Shown here: positions 37,545-45,615 of the stretch, piece after piece | How the letters are laid out: each line of letters starts with the position of its first letter | How positions within the stretch are numbered: position 1 is the stretch's first letter | From: Fibrella forsythiae | Lineage (GTDB): Bacteria > Bacteroidota > Bacteroidia > Cytophagales > Spirosomataceae | NCBI RefSeq assembly: GCF_017353175.1 | Contig: NZ_JAFMYW010000008.1 | Coordinates: 62,001-126,000 of the forward strand | Length of the DNA: 64,000 nt | Direction: 5' to 3' | Position numbers and translations under genes: made by a program | Notes under the pieces: generated by a model | The model's input: only the letters and a program-made list of their open reading frames with translations | Told to the model about the DNA's origin: nothing | Databases searched by the model: none

Positions 37545-37576
37545 ACAGCCTGCCCAGAACTGGGCAGGCTGTTTTT
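37545..37576 (+). terminator. Strong intrinsic terminator
   Basis: ACAGCCTGCCCA (37545-37556) pairs with TGGGCAGGCTGT (37561-37572) around a 4-nt loop and is followed by TTTTT, 22 nt after the stop of the large T9SS protein gene. Confidence 0.92.
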
Positions 37577-37838
37577 GCGTAGAGCCACTTTGGAACTTGA
37601 TTCCATCAAACTGTTGCCTGGTTCGGGCGTGGTGTATCAGCTGAACGCTCATCAGCAGCCCGAAACCCAGTTACGGCAATTACCAGGAAACTACCCGCGT
37701 CAGGATGCTCTGTCTGCAAGCGGTGATCAGCCAAAATAAAGCTAAAGAGAGGATCTAAGCCCGTTAAAAGGGTGTCCACCTACTCAGTAAGCGCGGGGAG
37801 GGGCGCTGGCTTTACGCTATTATGCCTAGTATTGGGGC

Positions 37839-38291
37839 ATGAAGCAACTCTTATACACCAACCCGGCGAATGTAACCGCCCTGATCGCCCGCCTGGCGCT
37901 GGCCATTACCATCTTTCCCCATGGCGCGCAGAAGCTACTGGGCTGGTTCGGCGGCAATGGCTTTGCGGGGACGATGAGCTTTTTGACGGGGGCGGCCGGA
38001 CTGCCCTGGATAGTGGGTCTGTTAGTCATCCTGATTGAGTTTTTTGCGCCCCTGCTGCTGGTACTGGGTCTGGCCACCCGCCTGGCCGCCCTGGGCATAC
38101 TGGGTAATTTTATTGGCATTGTGCTCAGCGCCCATCTGCACAGTGGATTCTTTATGAACTGGCAGGCGGAGGCGGGCAAAGAAGAGGGCCTCGAATACTT
38201 TATTCTCTTGTTCGGTTTGACGCTGATCAGTCTTATTGCCGGGGGGGGCAAGGCCAGCGTAGACGCGCTGGTTAATCATAATCGTCCGTAG
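37839..38291 (+). CDS. DoxX-family membrane protein
   Basis: 150 residues with four hydrophobic helices: ALIARLALAITIFPHGAQKLLGWFGG begins the domain, WIVGLLVILIEFFAPLLLVLGLATRLAALG forms the second and third, and LEYFILLFGLTLISLIAGGG the last. This is the standard size and pattern of small DoxX proteins, whose roles range from thiosulfate:quinone reduction to oxidative-stress functions; none can be assigned here. It is unrelated in size to the two large DoxX-like proteins at 10.7-13.8 kb. Confidence 0.85.
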   Translation: MKQLLYTNPANVTALIARLALAITIFPHGAQKLLGWFGGNGFAGTMSFLTGAAGLPWIVGLLVILIEFFAPLLLVLGLATRLAALGILGNFIGIVLSAHLHSGFFMNWQAEAGKEEGLEYFILLFGLTLISLIAGGGKASVDALVNHNRP

Positions 38292-38373
38292 GCTACAGGG
38301 CAACTGAAACAGTACGGTAAGTAGTTAAAGAAAGGCGAAACTGACTGACAGGTAACTGCCAGTTGCCTGTTGA

Positions 38374-38706
38374 TTGAAGCCTCCCTGCGTTGACTACTGC
38401 ATTCCAAAATTGCAGAAGGTCGACCGGCTATTTGCTCTGTATCAGTCGGGGGCTTACCCTTATTCTCCTCAGACTTACATCCGTGACGTGATCGCCCCAC
38501 TAATTGGCATTGAGGGCCACCTGACGGTTAAAATCGCACGTAAAACAGCAGCGAACATATTCCACGATAATGGATTAAGCGTATCACAGGTTAGCCAGGT
38601 TCTTGGTCACTGTAAGGTAGAGACCACCGAGCGCCATTATTTTCGAACCCCAGCCCAACCGGTAACCAATGGCCTGAAAAGCAGTGGTATTACACGGCGG
38701 ATGTAG
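38374..38706 (+). pseudogene. Tyrosine recombinase C-terminal fragment
   Basis: About 85 residues match the end of a phage-type integrase: Arg in IARKTAANIFHDNG, His in QVLGHCKVETTE, and the nucleophile Tyr in RHYFRT. The first catalytic Arg-Lys half and the N-terminal core-binding domain are missing, and the open frame begins at a weak TTG. It is therefore a relic, probably of an element that once entered here. The right-hand integrase at 63837 has a different sequence. Confidence 0.7.
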
Positions 38707-38802
38707 CTTTAATGAGCGTCAACAAATAGGCCGCGGGTGCTACTGTCTAAAACTATTTGTAACCTAGTTGTGACTTATTGATCTGCAAGCGGTCATATAG
38801 GC

Positions 38803-38934
38803 GTGACTACCAAAAAAATCTCCATCATTCACACGCCAGGAGCACTGGTCAACCTGCTCACTTGGTCAGTAGTGTTGCTTTGCTCGCTAGCCACTGCCTG
38901 GGTATTGTGGCGCATCGTTGGCGGCTGGCTTTAA
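38803..38934 (+). CDS. Possible 43-residue single-helix membrane peptide
   Basis: Starts at GTG 38803. After a short basic N-terminus (VTTKKISIIHTPGALV) comes one hydrophobic helix (LLTWSVVLLCSLATAWVLW) and a short tail. The terminator at 38979-39005 directly follows. A similarly built 41-residue frame is found at 46110-46235 (GTG start, ALV then a hydrophobic helix and a short tail). No homologue is recognised. Confidence 0.35.
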   Translation: MTTKKISIIHTPGALVNLLTWSVVLLCSLATAWVLWRIVGGWL

Positions 38935-38978
38935 CGTTTGCCGGCCTTGCACACGCTGCCAGTACGCAGGTAAACGGA

Positions 38979-39010
38979 GAAAGCCCCTCATAGCGAGGGG
39001 CTTTCTTGTT
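38979..39010 (+). terminator. Intrinsic terminator
   Basis: GAAAGCCCCTC (38979-38989) pairs with GAGGGGCTTTC (38995-39005), with a 5-nt loop followed by TTGTT. It suggests a real transcript ending here, supporting the small gene just upstream. Confidence 0.85.
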
Positions 39011-39221
39011 ATATGGCAGTCGAATCATACTATTTGTATTTGAGTCATTACGTTGCCGGGAAATAGAAAGAGAGACGAATAGTTAGTAAGAAAGTCTCAA
39101 ATAAGTACACCTTCAGAATTGGTTTGGGAATTGGGATTCCTCAAGTTGTCCTTGACACCATACCGCTGGGATCGGAAATCAAGTAGTAGGTGGTGGTCGG
39201 TTTCTGGCTAGTCGATTAAGG

Positions 39222-39256
39222 CAACAAAGCCGTCCGGTTGCTCAGGCGGCCTTGTT
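39222..39256. terminator. Hairpin, terminator-like
   Basis: CAACAAAGCCG (39222-39232) pairs with CGGCCTTGTTG (39246-39256) with one mismatch. It lies about 105 nt beyond the stop of the leftward response regulator gene and is the only structure seen in the 39011-39362 gap. Confidence 0.4.
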
Positions 39257-39362
39257 GTGCATGTGAGCTATAGCTATATAGCAGTGGCCTATTTGTTAAT
39301 CGAGTGATAGGCCAGTCGATTATGGTAACTGCCCCTGTATTGACTGGCATTGCCTTGTATCA

Positions 39363-39788
39363 TCACTTGGGAGGTAAGATTGTCGACTTATACCAGTATG
39401 ATCGCAACATGGCTACGTAGTCCCGCCACTCCTGGGGTTCATCGGGCTTGGTAGTGAATGAAACTGCCCCGCCGCTGTACGCCTCTTTTACCTTAGCCTC
39501 GTCGTCAACGCTACTAAAAATAATAATGGGTACTTGCCCGTTGAGTCTTGATCGTAAGCGGGGCAATAGGGCCAACCCATCGACCTCCTGCCGTAGATCA
39601 ATGTCCAGCAAAATGAGCTGAGGTATAGTGGTTGTCGGATCGTTCAGATAAACCATTGTTTCCCGCGCAGAGGTAGTGCTTATAAAGCTGGCTTCGGGGA
39701 ATACTTTCTTAGCTGATAGACTCAACAGTTCACTGATGGGCGGTTCGTCGTCAACGACCAAAATAAGGAAAGGTGTATTAGAGGGCAT
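39363..39788 (-). CDS. Stand-alone receiver-domain response regulator
   Basis: 141 residues, a single CheY-like domain with no output module. The acidic pocket is D13-D14-E15 in VVDDEPP, the phospho-acceptor is Asp62 in LILLDIDL, the switch residue is Ser92 in IFSSVDD, and Lys114 is in FTTKPDE. It would relay a phosphoryl group between kinases and a separate output, or act by protein contact. It lies 100 nt downstream of a BLUF photoreceptor gene on the same strand, so light control is plausible. Confidence 0.9.
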   Translation of the reverse strand: MPSNTPFLILVVDDEPPISELLSLSAKKVFPEASFISTTSARETMVYLNDPTTTIPQLILLDIDLRQEVDGLALLPRLRSRLNGQVPIIIFSSVDDEAKVKEAYSGGAVSFTTKPDEPQEWRDYVAMLRSYWYKSTILPPK

Positions 39789-39888
39789 ACTATGCGTGAT
39801 ATGATAAGCGAAAGGCTATTCCTGGACCCCTCTCTGCCAAAACATAATCTCTTTTATCGTCTTTTGTTCTAATTATTCCCCCTAAGGC

Positions 39889-40314
39889 TCATTCTACTAT
39901 CTGATTGTGTCGATTTGATTCGTAAAAAGTCCTAACCACCCGTAACACTAGTGGTTCATCAGCCAACTGTCGGCCTTGTGTGTCCAATGGGAAGGTGGCT
40001 TGTATCTCTTCCAGTTGTGCATGGCTAATCGTTTCATAACCCATGCTGAAGCCCGCAAACAGCCGCTGAGTAATCGGCCGGGTTAAAATACGCTCTACCT
40101 GCCGATGGCGGAAGTCGGTTTCAATCCGTTGGTACATGGCCTCTACCTGCTTGGAATCGCCTTCCAGTACCTGAATAATACTGCCTCTCACGTAAAGCAT
40201 AATGCCCGTGATACCCAGTCGAGTGTTGTTGCGCCTACTCACGTCAAGAATGGGCGCTATTTGCAACTCAAAGGGCTCAACGGCCTGGCTAAAATAAACA
40301 ATGCATGATTCCAT
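39889..40314 (-). CDS. BLUF-domain blue-light photoreceptor, copy 1
   Basis: 141 residues; the BLUF fold (flavin-binding, ferredoxin-like) fills the first 95. Expected photocycle residues are present: Tyr7 in CIVYFSQA, Asn in SRRNNTRLGITG, and Gln48 in IIQVLEG. The semi-conserved Trp before Ser-Met is Phe89 here (FAGFSMGYE), whereas copy 2 at 42520 keeps Trp. Short single-domain BLUF proteins act by binding partners. The C-terminal 45 residues are probably the helical cap. It lies upstream of a lone receiver gene on the same strand. Confidence 0.92.
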   Translation of the reverse strand: MESCIVYFSQAVEPFELQIAPILDVSRRNNTRLGITGIMLYVRGSIIQVLEGDSKQVEAMYQRIETDFRHRQVERILTRPITQRLFAGFSMGYETISHAQLEEIQATFPLDTQGRQLADEPLVLRVVRTFYESNRHNQIVE

Positions 40315-40374
40315 AACGTATTAAGCGAACCTATCTTTTAAGTGATAAAATGGTTAACGAAAGGAAAAGTTTAC

Positions 40375-40413
40375 AAAAAAAAGCAGACCAACACCGTCAG
40401 CCTGCTTTTTTTT
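40375..40413. terminator. Bidirectional intrinsic terminator
   Basis: AAAAAGCAG (40378-40386) pairs with CTGCTTTTT (40402-40410). The A-run on one side and T-run on the other let it work on both strands. It would end the leftward transcript of the small gene at 40538. Confidence 0.75.
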
Positions 40414-40537
40414 ATTCCGAATCATCCGGTGCAGATCATCTCCGCCAGATGGTCGCTTCCGTTTGTTGGTATCACTCATTGTTTAAGCTAAGCTAGTAAT
40501 AGCGAGTACATACTGTATCGGCAATGGAAAAATGAAA

Positions 40538-40801
40538 CTACGGTTTCTCATCAGGGCTTTTTAGGAGATTTGTCCATTCCTCCTCCAATTGTCGTATAGC
40601 GGTCGAAGAAGGAGAGCCATCAAAGCCTTCAATGGGCAGTGGGATGATACGTGATTGATCCAGTAGCCGTACATCTACTAGCACAAAGCCCGTACCGACA
40701 AGATCATTCAGAAAATCGAATCCTTCTTCCAAGCTGAGGATTTGAGCGGAAAATGAACGGATGTCTGTAGGACTAAACAGGGCAGTTATGAAAATAACCA
40801 T
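40538..40801 (-). CDS. Small protein of unknown function
   Basis: 87 residues (begins MVIFITALFSPTDIRSF, ends LEEEWTNLLKSPDEKP). No family recognised. The alternating hydrophobic start and the central VGTGFVLVDVRLLD look like a small alpha/beta fold, and the C-terminal third is probably helical. It lies between two signalling genes on the same strand and has its own terminator. The 41-kb side gap (40802-41160) shows no other gene. Confidence 0.5.
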   Translation of the reverse strand: MVIFITALFSPTDIRSFSAQILSLEEGFDFLNDLVGTGFVLVDVRLLDQSRIIPLPIEGFDGSPSSTAIRQLEEEWTNLLKSPDEKP

Positions 40802-41162
40802 ATCGCCTAGTTGAGAAGTAGGTGAAACCAGCGATTAAATTTATTATTACCTATAACGAAGATGCACCAATGTATAAAGCTTCGGCCCAATGTAGCAGTG
40901 GCTCTTTATATAACGGAACGAATATGTGATAAGAGGTAGCGTTGCAGATGAGTGTAGACTCCAAGTTTAGTGCGTTAGTAGTTTACTTAACTTTCATGCT
41001 ATCCCTTTATTGCCGGATTGCGCGGAGAATAACCGTCTAAGAAAAAGGGGAGGCTTAGATAGCGTATGCTTCTTATCGAAAGAGACACTAGCTAAAGGTT
41101 GCGCCCAATGAACAATATGTTACTTTATTCAACATAAGGTAATTTACAAAATATAGGCCAGC

Positions 41163-41192
41163 AAAAAGCCCGACTATGACTAGTTGGGCTTT
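41163..41192 (-). terminator. Intrinsic terminator of the second receiver gene
   Basis: AAAGCCCGACT pairs with AGTTGGGCTTT (41165-41175 with 41182-41192, one G-T mismatch). Read leftwards it is followed by a T-run (the AAAAA at 41163). It lies 35 nt after the stop of the gene at 41227-41655. Confidence 0.75.
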
Positions 41193-41226
41193 AGTGTTTC
41201 TGATAGAGTAATATGTAAGCCTGCTG

Positions 41227-41655
41227 CTAAAGGAAGGTTTCAGTTTCTTGAGCCTTATCGTTCCAGCGCTTCATCAAACGTTCCATCAGTTCGTTTGACT
41301 CCTGTACAGAGGTGGGTTTAACCATAAACTGGTTTGCTCCCAGGAAAAGCGCTTTGTGTCGTTCCAATTCTCGGCCCGCTGTCGTTATCATGACGATATA
41401 GATATGCTGATAAGCCTCATTGGCCCGTATATGGCTCAACGCTTCAAACCCATCCATACGGGGCATGTTGACGTCGAGTAATATCAGGTCGGGTAACACT
41501 TGACATTGGGACAAATCATCTAATAACTCTTCTCCGTTTGACAGACTAACTACTTGATGAGTGGGAGCATACTTATAAAGTTGCTGGCGAAACAATAATT
41601 GGTCGTCTTCATCATCATCGACCAGGAGAATAATATTGCTTTGTGCTTGTGCCAT
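41227..41655 (-). CDS. Stand-alone CheY-like response regulator
   Basis: 142 residues, one receiver domain. Acidic residues are in LLVDDDEDD, phospho-acceptor Asp61 is in LLDVNMPRMDGFEAL, Thr91/92 is in MITTAGRE, and Lys113 is in FMVKPTS. The DDDEDDQLLFRQQL start and NMPRMDG loop are typical of the Rcp1-like regulators that partner phytochrome-type or PAS-type kinases. Together with the neighbouring BLUF proteins this gives a light-signalling flavour to the region. No kinase gene is intact nearby. The gap 41656-41924 holds no gene. Confidence 0.92.
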   Translation of the reverse strand: MAQAQSNIILLVDDDEDDQLLFRQQLYKYAPTHQVVSLSNGEELLDDLSQCQVLPDLILLDVNMPRMDGFEALSHIRANEAYQHIYIVMITTAGRELERHKALFLGANQFMVKPTSVQESNELMERLMKRWNDKAQETETFL

Positions 41656-41924
41656 AGTTGTTAAGCATAACCGCTTTTTGAACAGCTGTGTTTATTGGAA
41701 GAACATTTAGAAAATAGATTCATCACAGCAGCCGGGTTCTCATTGTCCAAACAACATCATTGAAATTTACCACAGTATCATTAGTAAAAGCGATAAGCGC
41801 AATCGGGCTCATGCCTATTAGAAAACACGAACGCTACTTAACAGAAACAGCCCGGCAACATTCGATTACGTAGACTGTTATACTTATTATTGGGTAGCAC
41901 CCTTCTTACATGTGAGTAGTTAAC

Positions 41925-41958
41925 AAAAGCCCCAGTCATTGATGAGTTGAGGCTTTTT
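41925..41958. terminator. Terminator-like hairpin
   Basis: AAAAGCC (41925-41931) pairs with GGCTTTT (41951-41957), with a T-run on the right. No clear gene ends here; it may serve the decayed LytTR fragment to its right, read leftwards. Confidence 0.4.
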
Positions 41959-42042
41959 ATGTATTAGTTCGGGCGTATCGGCTTCTTTTGTCAGGTTACT
42001 TAGGCAGCTTCTCTTCTGGCTTGCCAAGTTCACGAAGAGCAG

Positions 42043-42165
42043 TTACACGTCGACGGAAACAACTACCAACATATCGTCTGTCAAATGGACATAGAGCGCC
42101 TTCCCCTTTTCAGACGGTCGAACTACGCAGGTGGGATTGATTAGTATGAACACTACCCGCAAGTC
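42043..42165 (-). pseudogene. LytTR-domain C-terminal relic
   Basis: The leftward frame ends with INPTCVVRPSEKGKALYVHL and TDDMLVVVS before a stop. This lines up with the LytTR DNA-binding domain encoded at 45604-45945 (LVNPAHVVRIVKKGRVVHLR then LQDDAMVLVS), but the RRRV end and the whole N-terminal half are missing. I read it as a remnant of a duplicated regulator. Confidence 0.5.
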
Positions 42166-42274
42166 CCAACCTGCTTCAGAACTCACCCGTTGGCAGAAAA
42201 TAAGAGTCCTTGTCGATGGGCTCAATGCCATCACTTGGCTAGTCGACTTAGCCCAGAAGATTGAGGAAGCTTAA
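42146..42274 (+). CDS. Possible 42-residue peptide
   Basis: ATG at 42146 to TAA at 42274 encodes MNTTRKSQPASELTRWQKIR followed by an amphipathic helix (VLVDGLNAITWLVDLAQKIEEA). It overlaps only the edge of the LytTR relic on the other strand. No homologue is recognised; the regular helix makes it a better candidate than other short frames here. The gap 42275-42519 probably holds the promoter of the BLUF gene. Confidence 0.3.
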   Translation: MNTTRKSQPASELTRWQKIRVLVDGLNAITWLVDLAQKIEEA

Positions 42275-42519
42275 TAACTCCGTAACAGCTGTCTATGGGT
42301 AACGGTATTCCCCCCGAGCAGTGCACCCGAAAAGAGTTAACAGTCTCATTATCAACGGATATAGTATTCATACATTTTCCCCAGTGCAGGACCTCTCTGC
42401 GCCCCATGGAACGGTCGTAATTAGTTATGAAAAGCAGGGTATTGGTCTGCTCCTTATATTCTCTACATTTGACTCTTGGCTAATTATGTATTAAGCCGTC
42501 AATTAACTTCCTCTCACTT

Positions 42520-42948
42520 ATGGAATCGTGCATTGTCTACTTTAGCCGGGCCATTGAGCCATTCGAAATAGGCCCCTTGCTTGCACAGAGTCAGCGCAAT
42601 AATACCCGATGGGGTATTACCGGCGTTACCCTCTACGTGCGGGGTAGCGTTGTCCAAGTGTTAGAGGGAGAGGATCAGGTGTTAAGGGCGCTCTACCAAC
42701 GCATCGAAGCAGACCCGCGACATCACCAAGTCGAACACATTTTGACCCGGCCTATTACCCAGCGTTTATTTTCAACGTGGAGTATGGGCTACGAGACCAT
42801 CAGCGACTCACAGTTAGAGGAAATACATACAGCCGGTGCCTTAAGTGAAGATGAGTCTACCTTCGGGGAAGAGCCCCTGGTACTACGGATCATTCGTACC
42901 TTTTACGAAGCCAACCGCCACAATCAGATGCCTTCTCTCTCCTACTAA
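42520..42948 (+). CDS. BLUF-domain blue-light photoreceptor, copy 2
   Basis: 142 residues, paralogue of the protein at 39889-40314 (same MESCIVYFS start and HILTRPITQRLF segment). Photocycle residues are Tyr7, Asn27/28 in SQRNNTRWGITG, Gln46 in VVQVLEG, and Trp87 in STWSMGYE, so it has the complete set. Like copy 1 it has only a short helical tail and must act through a partner. It is transcribed rightwards, facing away from copy 1. The 88-residue coiled-coil gene follows 45 nt later. Confidence 0.93.
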   Translation: MESCIVYFSRAIEPFEIGPLLAQSQRNNTRWGITGVTLYVRGSVVQVLEGEDQVLRALYQRIEADPRHHQVEHILTRPITQRLFSTWSMGYETISDSQLEEIHTAGALSEDESTFGEEPLVLRIIRTFYEANRHNQMPSLSY

Positions 42949-42993
42949 TTACACTTGTTTTAATCGAATCTTGCCTATAGTAGTTGTACAGGT

Positions 42994-43260
42994 ATGGCAA
43001 GAGTTACCAATGAGTGGGATGATCGATCTGATCAATCCGACGAGCAGCAATGGCAAGCGCATCTAGCCTACGAGACCAAAACTCGAATAGCGCTCGAGGC
43101 GCAGCAAAAAGAAGAGGAAGAACAGTCGTATCTCTATGAGATCAATCTGACCGACCGGGCCCTGCTGACTGCTCGACACCAGGAGGAGCGCAAAGCGTTG
43201 TTACACCAGCACCGGGCCATGCGCATAGGCTTACGCAAAAGCCATGATCAGGGAGAGTAA
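42994..43260 (+). CDS. Small coiled-coil protein
   Basis: 88 residues, rich in Glu, Gln, Arg and His, almost entirely predicted helix (AYETKTRIALEAQQKEEEEQ and ARHQEERKALLHQHRAMRIG). No family recognised. Its position 45 nt after a single-domain BLUF gene, on the same strand, makes it a candidate partner or co-expressed output. That is inference from spacing only. The 43261-43602 gap holds no gene. Confidence 0.5.
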   Translation: MARVTNEWDDRSDQSDEQQWQAHLAYETKTRIALEAQQKEEEEQSYLYEINLTDRALLTARHQEERKALLHQHRAMRIGLRKSHDQGE

Positions 43261-43602
43261 AGAAATTAACCGATTATAACCTGTAGCTAGGCCGGGGGAT
43301 ATTACCCCTTGCTCTGTACTCATGAATCATTAACTCACTTAGCCTCAGCGGCTACCAATTGTAGGGCGTTTTCTCGACGCGCCCACTCTATACACCCCCA
43401 GCGATAGTTGCGACTCGATTAGCCAAGTGATTATCGCTAGCTGACTCCGCGGCTGGACCTGTCGCCACACCCACCCTCATGTAGTGGGCCCTTTTTGCAT
43501 ACCCCCCATAGTATACTAACCCTAAATGAATAACTAACCTAAGGCCTGTTAAGCCATTTCCCTTATTTAGGCTAAGTGTGCCGTATCGAAGTAAAGTTGC
43601 AA

Positions 43603-43676
43603 TTTTCACGCAAGTGAAAGTTATGTAGCAAACTTATATTATAATAGCGCAGTTTATATTTTCATTTTGCTATATC
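43603..43676 (+). promoter_or_regulatory. Promoter/operator region of umuDC
   Basis: A palindrome TTTCAC-GCAA-GTGAAA lies at 43604-43619, with AT-rich repeats (TTATATTATAATAG, GTTTATATTTTC) up to the ATG. A LexA-type or other damage-responsive repressor could bind the palindrome; it is not a standard E. coli SOS box. Confidence 0.35.
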
Positions 43677-44126
43677 ATGCGCTATTCCGACCAATCTGAT
43701 AACGAGTATTCACCCGTTAAAGCTACTGTTACCACCCGGTTACACATCCCGTTTTATGCCTCGCTGATCAAGGCCGGTTTCACCTCCCCTGCCGAGAATT
43801 ACGTCGAGCGGGTCTGCGATCTGAATGACCTGTGCGTGACCAATCCCGAGGCAACCTACTTTGTACGGGTGGACGGTGACAGCATGAGTGGCGATCGGAT
43901 TGAGAAAGATGATGTTCTAGTGGTGGATTGTTCGCAGGAAGCGACAGAAGGTAAAATTGTGGTTATCTGGCTCAATGGTGAGCATACCGTGAAACGGATT
44001 CACTACGCCCCACCGCTGGTCGTACTGGTAGCGTCCAACCCCAAATACAACCCGATCTACGTACAACCCGATGACAATTTCCGCGTCTTCGGCGTGGTGA
44101 CCTACGTCATCTTCAAACCACTTTGA
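43677..44126 (+). CDS. umuD: UmuD-like S24 peptidase, translesion polymerase subunit
   Basis: 149 residues, matching UmuD throughout. The self-cleavage site is Ala33-Gly34 in LIKAGFTSPAENYVE, followed by DLNDLCVTNPEATYFVRVDG. The catalytic pair is Ser69 in GDSM and Lys106 in HTVKRI, and VFGVVTYVI is at the end. RecA-stimulated self-cleavage converts UmuD to the active form that assembles with UmuC. The N-terminus is slightly longer than the E. coli protein. Its stop codon is 2 nt before the umuC ATG, a typical coupled pair. Confidence 0.95.
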   Translation: MRYSDQSDNEYSPVKATVTTRLHIPFYASLIKAGFTSPAENYVERVCDLNDLCVTNPEATYFVRVDGDSMSGDRIEKDDVLVVDCSQEATEGKIVVIWLNGEHTVKRIHYAPPLVVLVASNPKYNPIYVQPDDNFRVFGVVTYVIFKPL

Positions 44127-44128
44127 TC

Positions 44129-45412
44129 ATGCTGGGCCTCGTTGATTGCAATAACTTCTACGCCAGTTGTGAACGTAGTTTCGACCCTTCTCTGATCGGA
44201 AAAGCGGTCGTGGTGCTGTCCAATAATGACGGGTGTGTCGTGGCTCGCTCCAACGAAGCCAAGGCACTAAGCATCAAAATGGGCGTTCCCCTTTTTCAGC
44301 TGGAGGAACTGCGGAAAGCGCACGAGGTGAAAGTCTTCAGTAGTAACTACACCCTCTACGGTGATATGTCGAGCCGAATCATGTCGATCCTGGGTAGGTA
44401 CGTTGAGGACGTGGAGGTCTACAGTATCGACGAAGCGTTCATGAACCTGACTGGCTACGAATCGGTGTACCCTGATTTGGCTCAGTTTGCGCAGGATGTC
44501 CGCCATAGGGCCCTTGCCTGGACACGCATTCCGGTATCGATCGGCCTGGCACCAACGAAGACCCTGTGCAAGGTCGCCAACTGGTACGCCAAGCGGGAAG
44601 CTGAGCATAATGGCGCGTTAGTACTAGATACGCCGGCCAAAATCGAGCAGGCTCTGTATGGTTTCGACGTGGCTGAACTCTGGGGCGTGGGCTGGCGCTA
44701 CGCCGGTCTACTAAAGCGCAACGGTATTCGTACGGCGGCTCACCTGCGGGACATGGCCGACGACTGGCTGGCAGCAAACATGACGGTGAACGGGCTACGG
44801 CTGGCGCATGAACTGCGGGGCCTGAAGTGTAATCTGATCGAGACGGTGGCTCCCGCCAAGAAAGCCATCTGTACGGCTCCCAGCTTTGGGCAGGTCATTC
44901 CTGATCTGGATCTGATTCGGCAGGCGCTGACTACCCACGTAGGCAGGGTAGCCGAAAAGCTTCGGAAACAGGACTCAGCAGCCAGCGCCATCACCGTGTT
45001 TCTGCACACTAACAGATTCCGAAGAACACCGGGCAATGGACTGGCTGCCAAACAGTATTACGGCAGCCGAACGATTGAACTGCCACACCCCACAGCCAGC
45101 ACAGCTGAACTAGCCAGTTACGCACAGGCAGCGCTCACGGCCATCTATCGGTTTGGCTACCACTATCAGAAAGTGGGCGTGATGCTGACGGGGCTGGTAC
45201 CGGCCGACTTTCGGCAGGCCAACCTCTTCAACGATGGTCCTGACGATCGGCAGGTACGGTTGGCTCGGGTGGTCGACAAACTCAATTACCGCTACGGCCG
45301 AGATAAGATCCGGCTTGCCGCTGCGGGTTACGATCCGATCTGGCACCATAAGCAACAGTGGATGTCCAGGCGCTATACGACCAGGTGGAAAGATATCCTG
45401 AAAGTGAAATAG
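44129..45412 (+). CDS. umuC: UmuC-like Y-family DNA polymerase
   Basis: 427 residues from the ATG at 44129; a TTG at 44123 is also in frame but overlaps the umuD stop. Palm motifs are LVDCNNFYASCERSF (first metal-binding Asp) and VYSIDEAFMNLTGYE (Asp-Glu pair). The fingers region SSNYTLYGDMSSRIM and the C-terminal UmuC-type extension are complete. It copies past damaged bases as part of Pol V. It ends 2 nt before the small gene at 45415. Confidence 0.95.
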   Translation: MLGLVDCNNFYASCERSFDPSLIGKAVVVLSNNDGCVVARSNEAKALSIKMGVPLFQLEELRKAHEVKVFSSNYTLYGDMSSRIMSILGRYVEDVEVYSIDEAFMNLTGYESVYPDLAQFAQDVRHRALAWTRIPVSIGLAPTKTLCKVANWYAKREAEHNGALVLDTPAKIEQALYGFDVAELWGVGWRYAGLLKRNGIRTAAHLRDMADDWLAANMTVNGLRLAHELRGLKCNLIETVAPAKKAICTAPSFGQVIPDLDLIRQALTTHVGRVAEKLRKQDSAASAITVFLHTNRFRRTPGNGLAAKQYYGSRTIELPHPTASTAELASYAQAALTAIYRFGYHYQKVGVMLTGLVPADFRQANLFNDGPDDRQVRLARVVDKLNYRYGRDKIRLAAAGYDPIWHHKQQWMSRRYTTRWKDILKVK

Positions 45413-45414
45413 GG

Positions 45415-45615
45415 ATGAAACTGCACTCCGAAATCGGGCCGGGTAGTCGGGTAAAGATTATAGCTATCAATAAGTACGGTCAAGATGTTTCGTACTACGC
45501 TACGGTAATCGAGTGGACAAAGGGCGGTCTGCTAAAGGTTGAATCAGATCTGGTTAGCGCCAGTGGCCGACAGATCAAATGCGTGTCACCTGCTTGCGCC
45601 CGATTACTCAGGTAG
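45415..45615 (+). CDS. Small protein downstream of umuC
   Basis: 66 residues from the ATG at 45415, chosen because it falls 2 nt after the umuC stop and starts MKLHSEIGPGSRVKIIAINK. The sequence suggests a small all-beta fold (VKIIAINKYGQDVSYYATVI, GGLLKVESDLV), as in Tudor/KOW-like barrels, but no family is certain. Spacing implies co-expression with umuDC. Its last codons overlap the convergent LytTR gene by 12 nt. Confidence 0.5.
   Translation: MKLHSEIGPGSRVKIIAINKYGQDVSYYATVIEWTKGGLLKVESDLVSASGRQIKCVSPACARLLR

Noticed and set aside
37527-37739. Open frame of 70 codons after the T9SS gene
   Set aside because: It runs through the strong terminator at 37545-37576 and has no recognisable domain.
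43388-43609. Leftward frame of 73 codons before umuD
   Set aside because: No protein-like pattern, and it would cover the likely umuDC promoter region.
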